20,297 nucleotides of DNA from Desulfobacteraceae bacterium (GCA_003599475.1 QZKK01000240.1:1-20297); one strand, 5' to 3'; shown: positions 7,211-15,044, counted from the stretch's first letter. Program-made: numbers and translations. The notes: generated from the letters alone by a model not told the origin.

Positions 7211-8251
7211 ATGGGCGATCGATACGGAAGCTTTCATGAGCTGAAGCTCAACGAAGAGCTTGAAAAAGATTATCGGATATGCGTTTTTGATGCCGGGTCC
7301 TCCGTCTCCATCGTGGCCCCGCACGGAGGTAAGATCGAGCCGAAAACATCCGAAATTGCAAAAAGGATCGCAAAAGACGTCTACAACTGCTACTGCTTTG
7401 AAGGGCTTAAAGAAAGCGGCAACAGGACTTTGCACATGACGAGTCACCGGTTCGATGAACCCGCCGCACTCGAGATCGTATCGAGATCAAAAATTGTTGT
7501 AACGATTCATGCATGCACCGGAACAGACGGCATCGTCTATCTCGGAGGCTTGGACCGGCAGTCGAAGGGAGTGATTGCACAAGAGCTGAAACGAAGGGGG
7601 ATCGCAGTCTTAACGGATCACCGGAGATTCAGAGGATCGAATTCGGCAAACATCTGCAATCGCGGTTCCCGCAAGATGGGTGTACAACTCGAGATCCCAA
7701 GAGACCTCAGAGATGACGATGAAAAAGCACGCTTGATTTCAGAAGCGGTCGGAGCCGCCCTCAAACGATTGAATGAAAGAAGTGAACGCATGAAAGAGAT
7801 AAAACTCCGAATCAACTGCCCTCTGGACACCCAAATCCTTTCCGATCTGTTCGGGTTGCGGGAAGATTTATATCTGGTCTGGCCGGCTGCCCGCCACCCT
7901 TTCGATCACGACCAATGGGCAGAAATCCTGGATTCTTCTAAGGGGAGCCGTTCTTTTCTCGTCGATTCCGATGGGGAACCGATCGGTCATTGCGCATTGC
8001 TCACCTCGGAGGAAGCTGAAACATTCAAAGTTTGCTTCGTCTACCTCAAACCGAATTACAGATCACAGGGTTTAGGCCGTGAAATGATCGGAATGCTTGA
8101 AGCTTTCGCGAGTCGTGAACTCGATGCAAAGAGGTTGATCTTATCGGTGCGCAGCTATAATCCACCGGCGCAACGGTGCTACATCAAATGCGGTTTCAAA
8201 GCCTATTTTCAGGAAGGAACATTGATCCGAATGGCCAAGGAAATAAGCTGA
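7211..8251 (+). CDS. Poly-gamma-glutamate hydrolase-like domain fused to a GNAT acetyltransferase
   Basis: The 346-residue protein has two domains. Residues 1-190 match the poly-gamma-glutamate hydrolase/replication-like family (phage PghP, Bacillus YmaC), zinc peptidases of carboxypeptidase-like fold. Visible signatures are DRYGSFHEL, IVAPHGGKIEPKTSEIA (His38, Glu43), HMTSHRFDEP, VVTIHACTG (His100), and NICNRG with GVQLEIPRDLR. The inferred zinc ligands His38, Glu43 and His100 are all present. Residues 195-346 form a GNAT N-acetyltransferase with the acetyl-CoA loop RSQGLGREM (284-292) and the late SYNPPAQRCYIKCGFKAY segment. The frame is continuous; an internal ATG at 7790 could yield a free GNAT domain. 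The start has only a weak AAGG. MotA follows 66 nt later. Confidence 0.85.
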   Translation: MGDRYGSFHELKLNEELEKDYRICVFDAGSSVSIVAPHGGKIEPKTSEIAKRIAKDVYNCYCFEGLKESGNRTLHMTSHRFDEPAALEIVSRSKIVVTIHACTGTDGIVYLGGLDRQSKGVIAQELKRRGIAVLTDHRRFRGSNSANICNRGSRKMGVQLEIPRDLRDDDEKARLISEAVGAALKRLNERSERMKEIKLRINCPLDTQILSDLFGLREDLYLVWPAARHPFDHDQWAEILDSSKGSRSFLVDSDGEPIGHCALLTSEEAETFKVCFVYLKPNYRSQGLGREMIGMLEAFASRELDAKRLILSVRSYNPPAQRCYIKCGFKAYFQEGTLIRMAKEIS

Positions 8252-8257
8252 CGACTT

Positions 8258-8309
8258 CATCTCGCCGAGATGGTTTGGTGCATTTTTTGCATCATCTCGT
8301 GAGATGGAG
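8258..8309 (+). promoter_or_regulatory. Twin palindromes overlapping the motA ribosome-binding site
   Basis: Two copies of the same palindrome occur about 35 bp apart: CATCTC-GCC-GAGATGG (8258-8273) and CATCTC-GT-GAGATGG (8293-8307). Between them is a T-run (TTTTTT, 8283-8288), so the first hairpin may act as a weak terminator for the fusion gene. The motA Shine-Dalgarno GGAG (8306-8309) begins in the last arm of the second copy. Arms of the two copies can also pair with each other, allowing alternative folds. Confidence 0.5.
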
Positions 8310-8317
8310 AAACGAAA

Positions 8318-9181
8318 ATGCTCGTAATCGTCGGCCTTGTCATCGTCATGGGCTCGGTTCTGGCAGGCTATATCGAAGCCGGGGGGCATCTTCTTGTCTT
8401 ATTGCAGATCGCTGAATTCATCATCATCGGCGGCTCGGCGATCGGAGCGCTCATCATATCCACCCCGCCGAAGCTTCTTTCAAAAATCGTCAAAAAATCG
8501 ATCGGGTCTCTGAAAGGGAACAAGATCGACAAAAATGCCTATATCGATCTTCTCAAAATGCTGTTCGAGCTGGGTTCTTTCATGCGAAAAAACGGATTGA
8601 TCGCCCTGGAACCGCATGTCGAAAATCCCGAGAACAGCACGATCTTTACGAAGTATCCGCTTTTTCTCGATGATCCGGATATCCGGGCCTTTATTACCGA
8701 CACATTGCGTCTTGTCATCATGGGAGCTGCATCCCCCCATGAGATAGAGATGCTCATGGATGCGGATATCGAACTCCACCATCAGGAAGGGACGAAACCC
8801 GGCATGATACTTCAGAAGATCGCCGATTCGCTCCCTGGCCTCGGTATCGTCGCCGCAGTGCTGGGCATTATCGTCACGATGCAGGCGATCGACGGCCCCG
8901 CTGCGGAGGTCGGGAGGAAAGTCGCAGCGGCCCTGGTCGGGACATTTCTAGGAGTCCTTCTTTCCTATGGCTTCGTTCAGCCCCTGGCAACAAATATCGA
9001 CCTTTCAAACGATGACAGATCGGGGATTTACAATGTAATAAAGCTGGGCATCACATGCACGGCAAAAGGATACAATCCGGTCGTGGCCACGGAATTTGCC
9101 AGAAGAAGCATCTCTTCGGACTTCCGCCCCAGTTTTCAGGAAGTGGAACAGTGTTTAAAAGAAGCAAGACATGAAGAGTGA
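8318..9181 (+). CDS. motA: Flagellar motor stator protein MotA
   Basis: This is the proton- or sodium-channel subunit of the flagellar stator. The 287-residue protein has N-terminal helices (MLVIVGLVIVMGSVLAGYIEAGG), a large cytoplasmic domain, and two C-terminal helices beginning SLPGLGIVAAVLGIIVTMQAI. Functionally important E. coli positions fall at the same numbers here: Arg90, Glu98, Pro173 and Pro222. It should therefore be a working torque generator. GGAG 8 nt before ATG 8318 sets the start. It overlaps motB by 11 nt, implying coupled translation. No flagellar structural or chemotaxis genes lie in the window, so the pair is away from any flagellar cluster, at least on this side. Confidence 0.96.
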   Translation: MLVIVGLVIVMGSVLAGYIEAGGHLLVLLQIAEFIIIGGSAIGALIISTPPKLLSKIVKKSIGSLKGNKIDKNAYIDLLKMLFELGSFMRKNGLIALEPHVENPENSTIFTKYPLFLDDPDIRAFITDTLRLVIMGAASPHEIEMLMDADIELHHQEGTKPGMILQKIADSLPGLGIVAAVLGIIVTMQAIDGPAAEVGRKVAAALVGTFLGVLLSYGFVQPLATNIDLSNDDRSGIYNVIKLGITCTAKGYNPVVATEFARRSISSDFRPSFQEVEQCLKEARHEE

Positions 9182-10037
9182 CAATTCAGCAGCCCCGGTA
9201 AGAATTGTTATCAAGAAAAAAGGGCATGGCGGCCACCATGGCGGTGCATGGAAGGTCGCTTATGCGGACTTTGTCACGGCGATGATGGCCTTGTTCATCG
9301 TTCTATGGATCGTGGGGCAGAGCAATCCCGTGAAGGAAGCGATTTCCATGTATTTTACGAACCCGAACATCTTCGAGGGGGGTGCGGGTATTCTCGAAGG
9401 CTCGCCGAACATGCCGGAAGAGGGGGAACTGATTACCAACCCGGTGATCGTCCAAGATCCGGAAGCCCGAAATGAGATGGAGAAGTTGAAAGTCGAGGGC
9501 AAAAGGATCGAGTATCTTGTGGCGTCAAAACCGGCTTTCGAGAAGTTCAAGGATAAGATCCAGATCTCTGTTTCGAAAGATGGGATGAAAATAGAGCTCA
9601 TCGAGAATTCCCAGGGGCTTTTTTTCGACGTGGGAAAAGCGGAGATGAAAGAAGACACGGTCAATCTTTTAAAACTACTCGCGGCCGAACTGGGAAAGCT
9701 GCCCAACAGAGTGATCATCGAGGGGCATACCGATGCCAGGCCGTATGTTACGCTCGGGTATTCCAATTGGGAGCTGAGTGTAGACAGAGCAAACTCTGCG
9801 AGGAAACTGTTAGAGGAAAACGGCCTCCACAAGAACCAGATCCTGGCGGTTCGAGGGTACGCCGACAGGCTTCTGAAGCACCCCGACAAGCCCTATGAAT
9901 CTGCAAACAGACGGGTCAACATCATTGTATCGATGACAAAACAGGACGAATCGCTGAAAGGCAAAGGTGCTATGAAAAAGAAGCTTGAGACAATGGGAAA
10001 GGAACTGATCATGGAAATGCAAGAGAAGTCAATGTAG
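9171..10037 (+). CDS. motB: Flagellar motor stator protein MotB
   Basis: This stator subunit anchors MotA to peptidoglycan. In the 288-residue protein a basic N-terminus rich in His and Gly (KKKGHGGHHGGAWKVAYADF) leads into one helix at about 31-50. That helix contains the ion-binding Asp33, equivalent to Asp32 in E. coli. A plug/linker region follows, then an OmpA-like peptidoglycan-binding domain from about residue 130, with IIEGHTDARPY (183-192), ELSVDRANSAR (201-211) and NRRVNIIV (247-254). All key residues are present. It begins within the end of motA and is the last gene of this plus-strand group. It converges on the ABC permease gene with a 14-nt gap. Confidence 0.96.
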   Translation: MKSDNSAAPVRIVIKKKGHGGHHGGAWKVAYADFVTAMMALFIVLWIVGQSNPVKEAISMYFTNPNIFEGGAGILEGSPNMPEEGELITNPVIVQDPEARNEMEKLKVEGKRIEYLVASKPAFEKFKDKIQISVSKDGMKIELIENSQGLFFDVGKAEMKEDTVNLLKLLAAELGKLPNRVIIEGHTDARPYVTLGYSNWELSVDRANSARKLLEENGLHKNQILAVRGYADRLLKHPDKPYESANRRVNIIVSMTKQDESLKGKGAMKKKLETMGKELIMEMQEKSM

Positions 10038-10051
10038 ATGACGGCTATCCG

Positions 10052-10825
10052 CTAGTTTCTTTTCTGATCGAACTGCCCGGCTCGGCGTCCTGCGGCAAGC
10101 GGTCGGGCTGAAACCCGACTGCCTGCCGCAGGGGCTCCTCTATAGGGACGCAGATGCCCGGACAGCCGCCACTCGATCCAGTGGATGAGCCGGGTCATGA
10201 TGAAATTCAAGGTGAGGTAAAAACCGCCTGCAACGATAAATGCCTCCATCGGGCGGTAGCTTTCGGCCATGATCACGTTGGCGATTCCGGTCATTTCCAT
10301 GATCGTGATGGTGCTGGCAAGAGAGGTTGCCTTCACCATCAGGATCACCTCGTTTCCGTATGCCGGAAGCGCCTGCCGGATGGCGATGGGAAAGATGACG
10401 CGCCGGAACAGAAGAGATCCGGACATGCCGAAAGCCCTTCCAGCCTCCATCTCCCCCCAGGGCACCGCCTCCAACCCTCCCCGGATGATTTCGCTCCCGT
10501 AGGCTGCGGTGTTCAGCGTCAAGGCGATGAACGCACACCAGACAGGGCTCTTTAAGATGGACCAGAGGATGCTCTGCCGGACGGCTTCAAACTGCCCCAG
10601 CCCGTAATAGATGAAAAAGAGCTGTACCAGCAGCGGAGTTCCTCGAATGATAAATACATAGGCTGAAACGGGGGCTGAAAGCAGGGAAGCCTTCGATCGG
10701 CGCATCAGGGCGGCAAGGACGGCCAGTCCGAAGCCGACCACCAGGGACAAGACGGCGAGAAAAACCGTAAGGCGGGCGCCTGCAAAGATCTGGGGAACGA
10801 TTCCGAGCATGAATTCCAGATCCAT
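10052..10825 (-). CDS. Polar amino acid ABC transporter permease (HisM/ArtM type)
   Basis: This is one of two inner-membrane permeases of an amino-acid-type ABC importer. It has 257 residues. The N-terminal hydrophobic region (ARLTVFLAVLSLVVGFGLAVLAAL) and RGTPLLVQLFFIYYGL are hallmarks of the HisMQ family. The ATPase-docking EAA loop is EAVPWGEMEAGRAFGMSG. The family normally ends shortly after the last helix (here WIEWRLSGHLRPYR). The final 27 residues or so are an atypical tail, partly encoded by a long hairpin at 10089-10132. ATG 10825 directly abuts the TAG of the preceding permease, with GGAGAGGG inside that gene's end as the ribosome-binding site. It is the last gene of the four-gene transporter operon. 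Confidence 0.92.
   Translation of the reverse strand: MDLEFMLGIVPQIFAGARLTVFLAVLSLVVGFGLAVLAALMRRSKASLLSAPVSAYVFIIRGTPLLVQLFFIYYGLGQFEAVRQSILWSILKSPVWCAFIALTLNTAAYGSEIIRGGLEAVPWGEMEAGRAFGMSGSLLFRRVIFPIAIRQALPAYGNEVILMVKATSLASTITIMEMTGIANVIMAESYRPMEAFIVAGGFYLTLNFIMTRLIHWIEWRLSGHLRPYRGAPAAGSRVSARPLAAGRRAGQFDQKRN
10089..10132. repeat. Long REP-like hairpin inside the permease 3' end
   Basis: A stem of about 19 bp (9 bp, one mismatch, then 9 bp with one G-T wobble) is formed by 10089-10107 and 10114-10132, closed by the loop CTGAAA. The outer arms are CCTGCGGCA and TGCCGCAGG; the inner arms are GTCGGG and CCCGAC. It encodes residues 231-246 of the permease and lies just past motB, so it could also stop read-through from either side. 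No T-run follows on either strand. Confidence 0.75.
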
Positions 10826-11527
10826 CTACCCTCTCCTTATCCCGCGGCCTGCCCAGCGTTCCGCCCGCCTGAACCCATAGCCGGAAAAAGATGTCAGGAA
10901 AAGGAAGAGACATGCGGCGACCATATAGAAAAGAAACGGCATCTGGCTCGACCCCGATGCCACATGCGCCTGCCGCATGATCTCGATCAGGCCGATCACA
11001 GAGACAAGCGCGGTCTCCTTGAGCGCGCTGAGCCAGCAGTTTCCAAGCCCCGGCAGCGCCAGCCGCAGAACCTGCGGCACGAGGATCCGGCGGAACAGCG
11101 TGCCATCACTCATTCCCACAGCAAGCGCCGCCTCGATCTGTCCTCTGGGCACAGCCAATGCAGCTCCCCTGAAGACCTCCGTCTGGTATGCCCCGTTGAT
11201 CAGCGCAATTGCGGCCACCCCGGTTGCGAAGGCGTCGAGCTCGATGTAACCGTGATAGCTGAAGATGCGGGCCGCAAACATCAGCGCGCTGCTGCCGCCG
11301 AAAAAGAAAAGGTAGATGATGAGGAGTTCCGGAACTCCTCTGGCAACTGTCGTGTAAATGTCGCACAGGAAGCGCACCGGGCGCCACCGGGAGAGCTTGG
11401 CGGCCGCACCGGCGGCTCCGATCATCAGGGCCAGGGCGAAGGCGCACACGGCAACCGAAAGGGTCGTCAGTGCGGCCCTCGCCATTTCGTCACCCCAGCC
11501 GGTGTTTCCAAATGCGAGTAAATCCAT
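10826..11527 (-). CDS. Polar amino acid ABC transporter permease (HisQ/ArtQ type)
   Basis: This is the second permease of the importer, 233 residues, the usual length. It contains the family stretches TVARGVPELLIIYLFFFGG (about 59-77) and AAIALINGAYQTEVFRGA. The EAA loop is AVPRGQIEAALAVGMSDGTLFRRILVPQ, followed by LALPGLGNCWLSALKETALVSVIGL. It forms a heterodimer with the adjacent permease. It starts 4 nt after the binding-protein stop and ends with a TAG directly followed by the ATG of the next permease, so all are in one transcript. Confidence 0.93.
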   Translation of the reverse strand: MDLLAFGNTGWGDEMARAALTTLSVAVCAFALALMIGAAGAAAKLSRWRPVRFLCDIYTTVARGVPELLIIYLFFFGGSSALMFAARIFSYHGYIELDAFATGVAAIALINGAYQTEVFRGAALAVPRGQIEAALAVGMSDGTLFRRILVPQVLRLALPGLGNCWLSALKETALVSVIGLIEIMRQAHVASGSSQMPFLFYMVAACLFLFLTSFSGYGFRRAERWAGRGIRRG

Positions 11528-11531
11528 GCCC

Positions 11532-12383
11532 TCACTTCGGGCTGTTGTCGAAGCCGAACCATTTTACCGCCAGCGTCTTCAGGGTGCCGTCCTCATGGAT
11601 CTGGCGGACCCCCTTGTTGAGAAGCGCCTTGAGATCCTGGTCTTCCTTCCGGACCCCGATTCCGTTTCCGAGTCCGAAGATGTCCCCGTTCCAGGCGGGT
11701 CCGAAGAGGGCAAGATCTTTCCCCTGATCCTTCTTCATGATCGGGATCCAATAGGAGAGAGAAGCCTCTGCGGCATCCATGCGGCCGGCCGAAAGATCGA
11801 GAAGGACGTTCTCCTGGGTGTCGTACTTCCGAATTTCGGCGACATCCTTGAAGTAGGTATCTAGAAAGTTCGAGTGCGTCGTAGTGGTCTGAACTCCGAT
11901 CACCTTGCCCTTGAGCAGCGCTTTCAGATCGTCGATCAGCTTCTTCTCTCCGGCGTCGATCTCATTGAGGGTAACGCTCTCTATAGGACTTTTATAACCG
12001 GCCAAGGGGCTTCCCTTCATGGCGGCGAAGGAGCCCGGAGTCTTGGCGTAGGGACCGGCAAAGTCGATGACCTCGAGGCGTTTGTCGGTAATCTGCATCC
12101 CGGCGATGATGGCATCGTATTTTCCGGCCGTCAATCCGGGGATGATCCCTTTCCAGGCCTGAGCGACGATCTCGCATTCCAACCCTACCCGCTTGCAGAC
12201 TTCGTTGATGACGTCGATATCGAATCCATGAAGCTTCCCGGATGGATCCGTGGCGTTCCAGGGCGGATACGCTCCTTCGGTTGCAACGCGCACCTTCTTC
12301 CACTCCTTGGCGGCACCCGCGGCGGCAAAGCCCAGGATGAAGACAAGGACAACGGCGATACAGGATACGAAAATTCTTTTCAT
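11532..12383 (-). CDS. Polar amino acid ABC transporter substrate-binding protein (HisJ/ArtJ type)
   Basis: This is the periplasmic binding protein of the importer. It starts at ATG 12383, where GGAG lies 8 nt upstream; the reading frame runs further up without a comparable signal. The 283-residue precursor has a Sec signal peptide, MKRIFVSC followed by a hydrophobic core, with probable cleavage after AAAGAA near residue 25. The mature part has the family-3 pattern: VRVATEGAYPPWNATDPSGKLHGFDIDVINEVCKRVG, then GLTAGKYDAIIAGMQITDKR, and GKVIGVQTTTTHSNFL. The KLHGFDID and IIAGMQIT segments are where alpha-amino-acid ligands are usually held, so an amino acid or derivative is likely. The ATPase gene ends 43 nt upstream. 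Confidence 0.93.
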   Translation of the reverse strand: MKRIFVSCIAVVLVFILGFAAAGAAKEWKKVRVATEGAYPPWNATDPSGKLHGFDIDVINEVCKRVGLECEIVAQAWKGIIPGLTAGKYDAIIAGMQITDKRLEVIDFAGPYAKTPGSFAAMKGSPLAGYKSPIESVTLNEIDAGEKKLIDDLKALLKGKVIGVQTTTTHSNFLDTYFKDVAEIRKYDTQENVLLDLSAGRMDAAEASLSYWIPIMKKDQGKDLALFGPAWNGDIFGLGNGIGVRKEDQDLKALLNKGVRQIHEDGTLKTLAVKWFGFDNSPK

Positions 12384-12426
12384 GCGCTTTCTCCTTTCTT
12401 GGTTTCCGTCTTGATATTTCGTCCCG

Positions 12427-13230
12427 CTATCCGAATTCACGCGTCAAAAACTGCCGGCAGCGCTCGGAGGCCGGATCTACCAGAACTTTCTCCGGAGGCC
12501 CCTCCTCTTCGATTCGGCCGCCGTCCAGAAAAATCACATTCGACGAGACCTCCCTTGCAAACGCCATCTCGTGGGTAACGATGATCATGGTCCTACCCTC
12601 CCGTGCCAACCGACGGATGACGAGCAGCACCTCTCCCACAAGTTCGGGATCGAGTGCGGAGGTCGGCTCGTCGAAGAGCATGACCTGGGGGCAGCAGGCA
12701 AGCGCACGCGCGATCGCCGCCCGCTGCTGCTGACCTCCGGAAAGGTGGCCCGGATAATGATCGCGTTTGTCCCCGATGCCGACTTTCGCGAGTATCTCTT
12801 CGGCTTCCTCGACGACTTCCCTGCGCGGCCGTTTCTGAACGTGTATGGGGGCCTCGATGACATTTTCCAAGACGGTCATATGCGACCAGAGATTGAAGCT
12901 CTGGAACACCATTCCCAACCTGGCTCGAAGCCTGTCTACCTGCTTTCGGTCCGCATAGGTGACGGTCCCGTCCCGCCGTTTCCGGGTCTCCATGCGCTCG
13001 CCTTCGATGAGCGCCTCCCCGGCATCCGGAATTTCAAGAAAATTCATGCACCTGAGCAGTGTGCTTTTTCCGGAACCGCTCGAACCGATGATGCTGATCA
13101 CGTCCCCTTCCCGTGCGGCCAGCGAAACCCCGCTCAAGACCTCGAGGTTTCCGAACCGCTTGTAAAGACCGCGGACTTCGATCGCAACCGCACTGCCGGA
13201 TGATTTCGTCTGCAGGTTGTTTCCTTTCAT
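12427..13230 (-). CDS. Polar amino acid ABC transporter ATPase (HisP/GlnQ type)
   Basis: This is the cytoplasmic ATP-hydrolysing subunit, 267 residues. All motifs are intact: Walker [10 protein letters not shown] (49-57), Q-loop MVFQSFNLW (Gln110), signature LSGGQQQR (163-170), Walker B VMLFDEP (Asp187, Glu188), and switch His220 in IIVTHE. The extended insert after residue 78 ([18 protein letters not shown]) is typical of HisP-like proteins. It is the first gene of the operon. The ATG at 13230 has no clear Shine-Dalgarno. Instead a four-copy heptamer repeat begins 8 nt upstream, which is unusual. The gene order ATPase, binding protein, permease, permease is consistent with one complete importer. 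Confidence 0.95.
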   Translation of the reverse strand: MKGNNLQTKSSGSAVAIEVRGLYKRFGNLEVLSGVSLAAREGDVISIIGSSGSGKSTLLRCMNFLEIPDAGEALIEGERMETRKRRDGTVTYADRKQVDRLRARLGMVFQSFNLWSHMTVLENVIEAPIHVQKRPRREVVEEAEEILAKVGIGDKRDHYPGHLSGGQQQRAAIARALACCPQVMLFDEPTSALDPELVGEVLLVIRRLAREGRTMIIVTHEMAFAREVSSNVIFLDGGRIEEEGPPEKVLVDPASERCRQFLTREFG

Positions 13231-13238
13231 AGAGAAGT

Positions 13239-13266
13239 GTTCAGGGTTCAGGGTTCAGGGTTCAGG
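13239..13266. repeat. Perfect 7-bp tandem repeat, four copies, next to the ATPase start
   Basis: GTTCAGG is repeated four times without error over 28 bp. On the coding strand of the ABC ATPase gene this reads (CCTGAAC)4 followed by 8 nt and the ATG. Such short tandem repeats gain and lose units by slippage. Confidence 0.9.
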
Positions 13267-13397
13267 ATCGTTGCGCGTTGAAATCGTTGCATGTTGCACG
13301 CTAAATACAGTTACCGCTTTCAGTGTTCAATTTCCGGTTTGGATCAAATGCCGCACAACCGGCACGGCCGGGCTCGTATGCGAATGCTCGGCCTCGA

Positions 13398-13441
13398 TTT
13401 CAACGTGTAACGATTTCAACGGTTTCAACGTGTAACGATTT
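13398..13441. repeat. 19-bp direct repeat with 25-bp period
   Basis: TTTCAACGTGTAACGATTT occurs at 13398-13416 and again, identical, at 13423-13441, ending 1 bp before the oxidoreductase stop codon. A degenerate inverted relative (CGTTGAAATCGTTGCATGTTGCAC) lies near 13275-13298. The 212-bp gap 13231-13442 is therefore mostly repeat-like; I see no gene in it. Confidence 0.8.
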
Positions 13442-13442
13442 T

Positions 13443-15044
13443 TTATCGCACCAGATAAGGCATCCTGACCTCCAATGCGTGAACCGGGCATTCGATTTCA
13501 CAAGGGAGACAATACCAACAGGTCTTGTTCGACTCAAACGACCGGCCGCAGCTCAGACACCGCTCCGCCTCTTCGAGGGCTTCCTCCGCACTCAACGTCT
13601 TTTCCACTTCCGTTTTCATTCCCCTCTGAGAGAGGGGCGCCTGCTGCGGGCTTATCTTCGGCCTTCCCGCCGCCCGGTTCGGGCCGGGTTCGTAGCAGGA
13701 AACCTTCGATCCATCGAAGAAGCTGCGTCCCCACCGGAGGCCTTCCCCCCGGAGGAACCGATCCGCAGAAACAGCAGCCTCCTGCCCGGAGGCGAGCGCA
13801 TCGACAACAGACGCGGGGCCGGTGAAGCAGTCCCCGCACACAAAAATTCCTGATCGGAAGGGAGAGACCAAGATCTCAGGATCGGCCGCAAGCCTGCCGC
13901 TCTCCGGGTGCCGCATCGCCTCCGGGAGATACCCCGCCTCGGTGCGGAACCCGATTGCGGAAAGAATCGTATCGGCCTTCAGCCTGAGGCCGCAGACCGG
14001 CTCGATCTCCGGGGAAAAGCACCCCTTTTCATCGTAGACGGAGATGCAGCGGGAAAGCTCGATCTCGATCGAACCGTCTTTACCTTTATTCAGCCGCATC
14101 GGGCTCCAACAGTTTTCAAACAAAATCCCCTCTTCCCGGGCCTGGTCGATTTCCTGTCTGAAAGCCGGCATCTCGGATGGATTTTCGAGGCATATGATGC
14201 GAACCTCCTTTGCACCCAGCCTCCGGCTGACCAGCGCCGCGTCCACTGCGGTATTTCCTCCGCCGATCACCGCCACCGACTTTCCGATATCGGGCCGCTC
14301 GCCTTTCTTTACGCGCCGGAGCAGGTCGATTGCGCTCGAAATCAAATCCGGAGCGCAGTCCGAAGGGGCTATACGGATCGGTTCTCCGGCGCCAAGGGCG
14401 AGCACCACAGCATCGGAACCGGAGGCAAGCTCTTCGAGATCCTTATCCCTGCCGAGCGCGGTACCGGTCCTAAACCGGATCCCCATGCCCTCGAGAAAGG
14501 AAACCGTCCGCTCCACCTCTGCAACCGGAAGCCTGAAATCCGGGATGGCAAAGCGCAAGCAGCCTCCCGGCTCCGTCTCCGATTCCAGAACGGTCACGCC
14601 ATGCCCCTGCCGGCGCAGATGGTAGGCCGCCATCAGTCCGGCCGGACCCGAACCGACGACCACCGCACGCTTGCCTGTATCGGCGGCACATTCCGGCGCC
14701 AGAAGGCACGTATCGGTGAATCGGTCCGCAAGGTGCCTCTTGAGCGCCCGGATCCCGACCGCCCCCTCCTGCCGGGTCCGTTCGCAAACCGCTTCGCAGG
14801 GATGATGGCAGACCCTGCCGAGGATCCCGATAAAAGGGAGGTATGGAGCCATCTCCTTGAGCGCTTCTTCCGGTTTGCCCTGTGCGAGCAGCCGTACATA
14901 TCCTTGCGCATTCATGTGCAGGGGACACTGCTGCCGGCAGGGAGCCACGGAGAGCCTCAGATTGTCCATGATGCACCGGTCGACGCATACGCCGCAGGCA
15001 TAGCAGAGGTCCCGATCGACCCGGATGTTGATGTTGTTGATCAT
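13443..15044 (-). CDS. GltD-like FAD/NAD(P) oxidoreductase with extra N- and C-terminal 4Fe-4S motifs
   Basis: The 533-residue protein is built on the glutamate-synthase small-subunit/NfnB fold, which moves electrons between NAD(P)H, FAD and Fe-S clusters. In order: a ferredoxin motif CxxCxxCxxxC (Cys14, 17, 20, 24); the GltD-type cysteines CRQQC (36, 40) and CHHPCEAVC (79, 83, 87); the FAD site VVGSGPAGL (129-137); the NAD(P) site VIGGGNTAVDAA (259-270); the FAD closing segment GIFVCGDCFTGPASVVDALASG (399-420); and a second complete CxxCxxCxxxCP motif (Cys509, 512, 515, 519) preceded by CLSC (496-499). The linker at about 460-476 is encoded partly by a small palindrome. It lies 112 nt downstream of the AprA-like gene on the same strand and is its likely electron partner. 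Confidence 0.9.
   Translation of the reverse strand: MINNINIRVDRDLCYACGVCVDRCIMDNLRLSVAPCRQQCPLHMNAQGYVRLLAQGKPEEALKEMAPYLPFIGILGRVCHHPCEAVCERTRQEGAVGIRALKRHLADRFTDTCLLAPECAADTGKRAVVVGSGPAGLMAAYHLRRQGHGVTVLESETEPGGCLRFAIPDFRLPVAEVERTVSFLEGMGIRFRTGTALGRDKDLEELASGSDAVVLALGAGEPIRIAPSDCAPDLISSAIDLLRRVKKGERPDIGKSVAVIGGGNTAVDAALVSRRLGAKEVRIICLENPSEMPAFRQEIDQAREEGILFENCWSPMRLNKGKDGSIEIELSRCISVYDEKGCFSPEIEPVCGLRLKADTILSAIGFRTEAGYLPEAMRHPESGRLAADPEILVSPFRSGIFVCGDCFTGPASVVDALASGQEAAVSADRFLRGEGLRWGRSFFDGSKVSCYEPGPNRAAGRPKISPQQAPLSQRGMKTEVEKTLSAEEALEEAERCLSCGRSFESNKTCWYCLPCEIECPVHALEVRMPYLVR
13621..13637. repeat. Small palindrome within the oxidoreductase gene
   Basis: CCCCTCT (13621-13627) and AGAGGGG (13631-13637) form a 7-bp stem with a 3-nt loop. 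It falls in the codons of a low-complexity linker (about LSQRGM) between the flavin domain and the C-terminal ferredoxin motif, the kind of site where a small insertion would be tolerated. Confidence 0.55.

Noticed and set aside
13239..13441. CRISPR-like array in the repeat-rich gap
   Set aside because: Repeats are tandem or near-tandem without regular unique spacers, and no cas gene is present.
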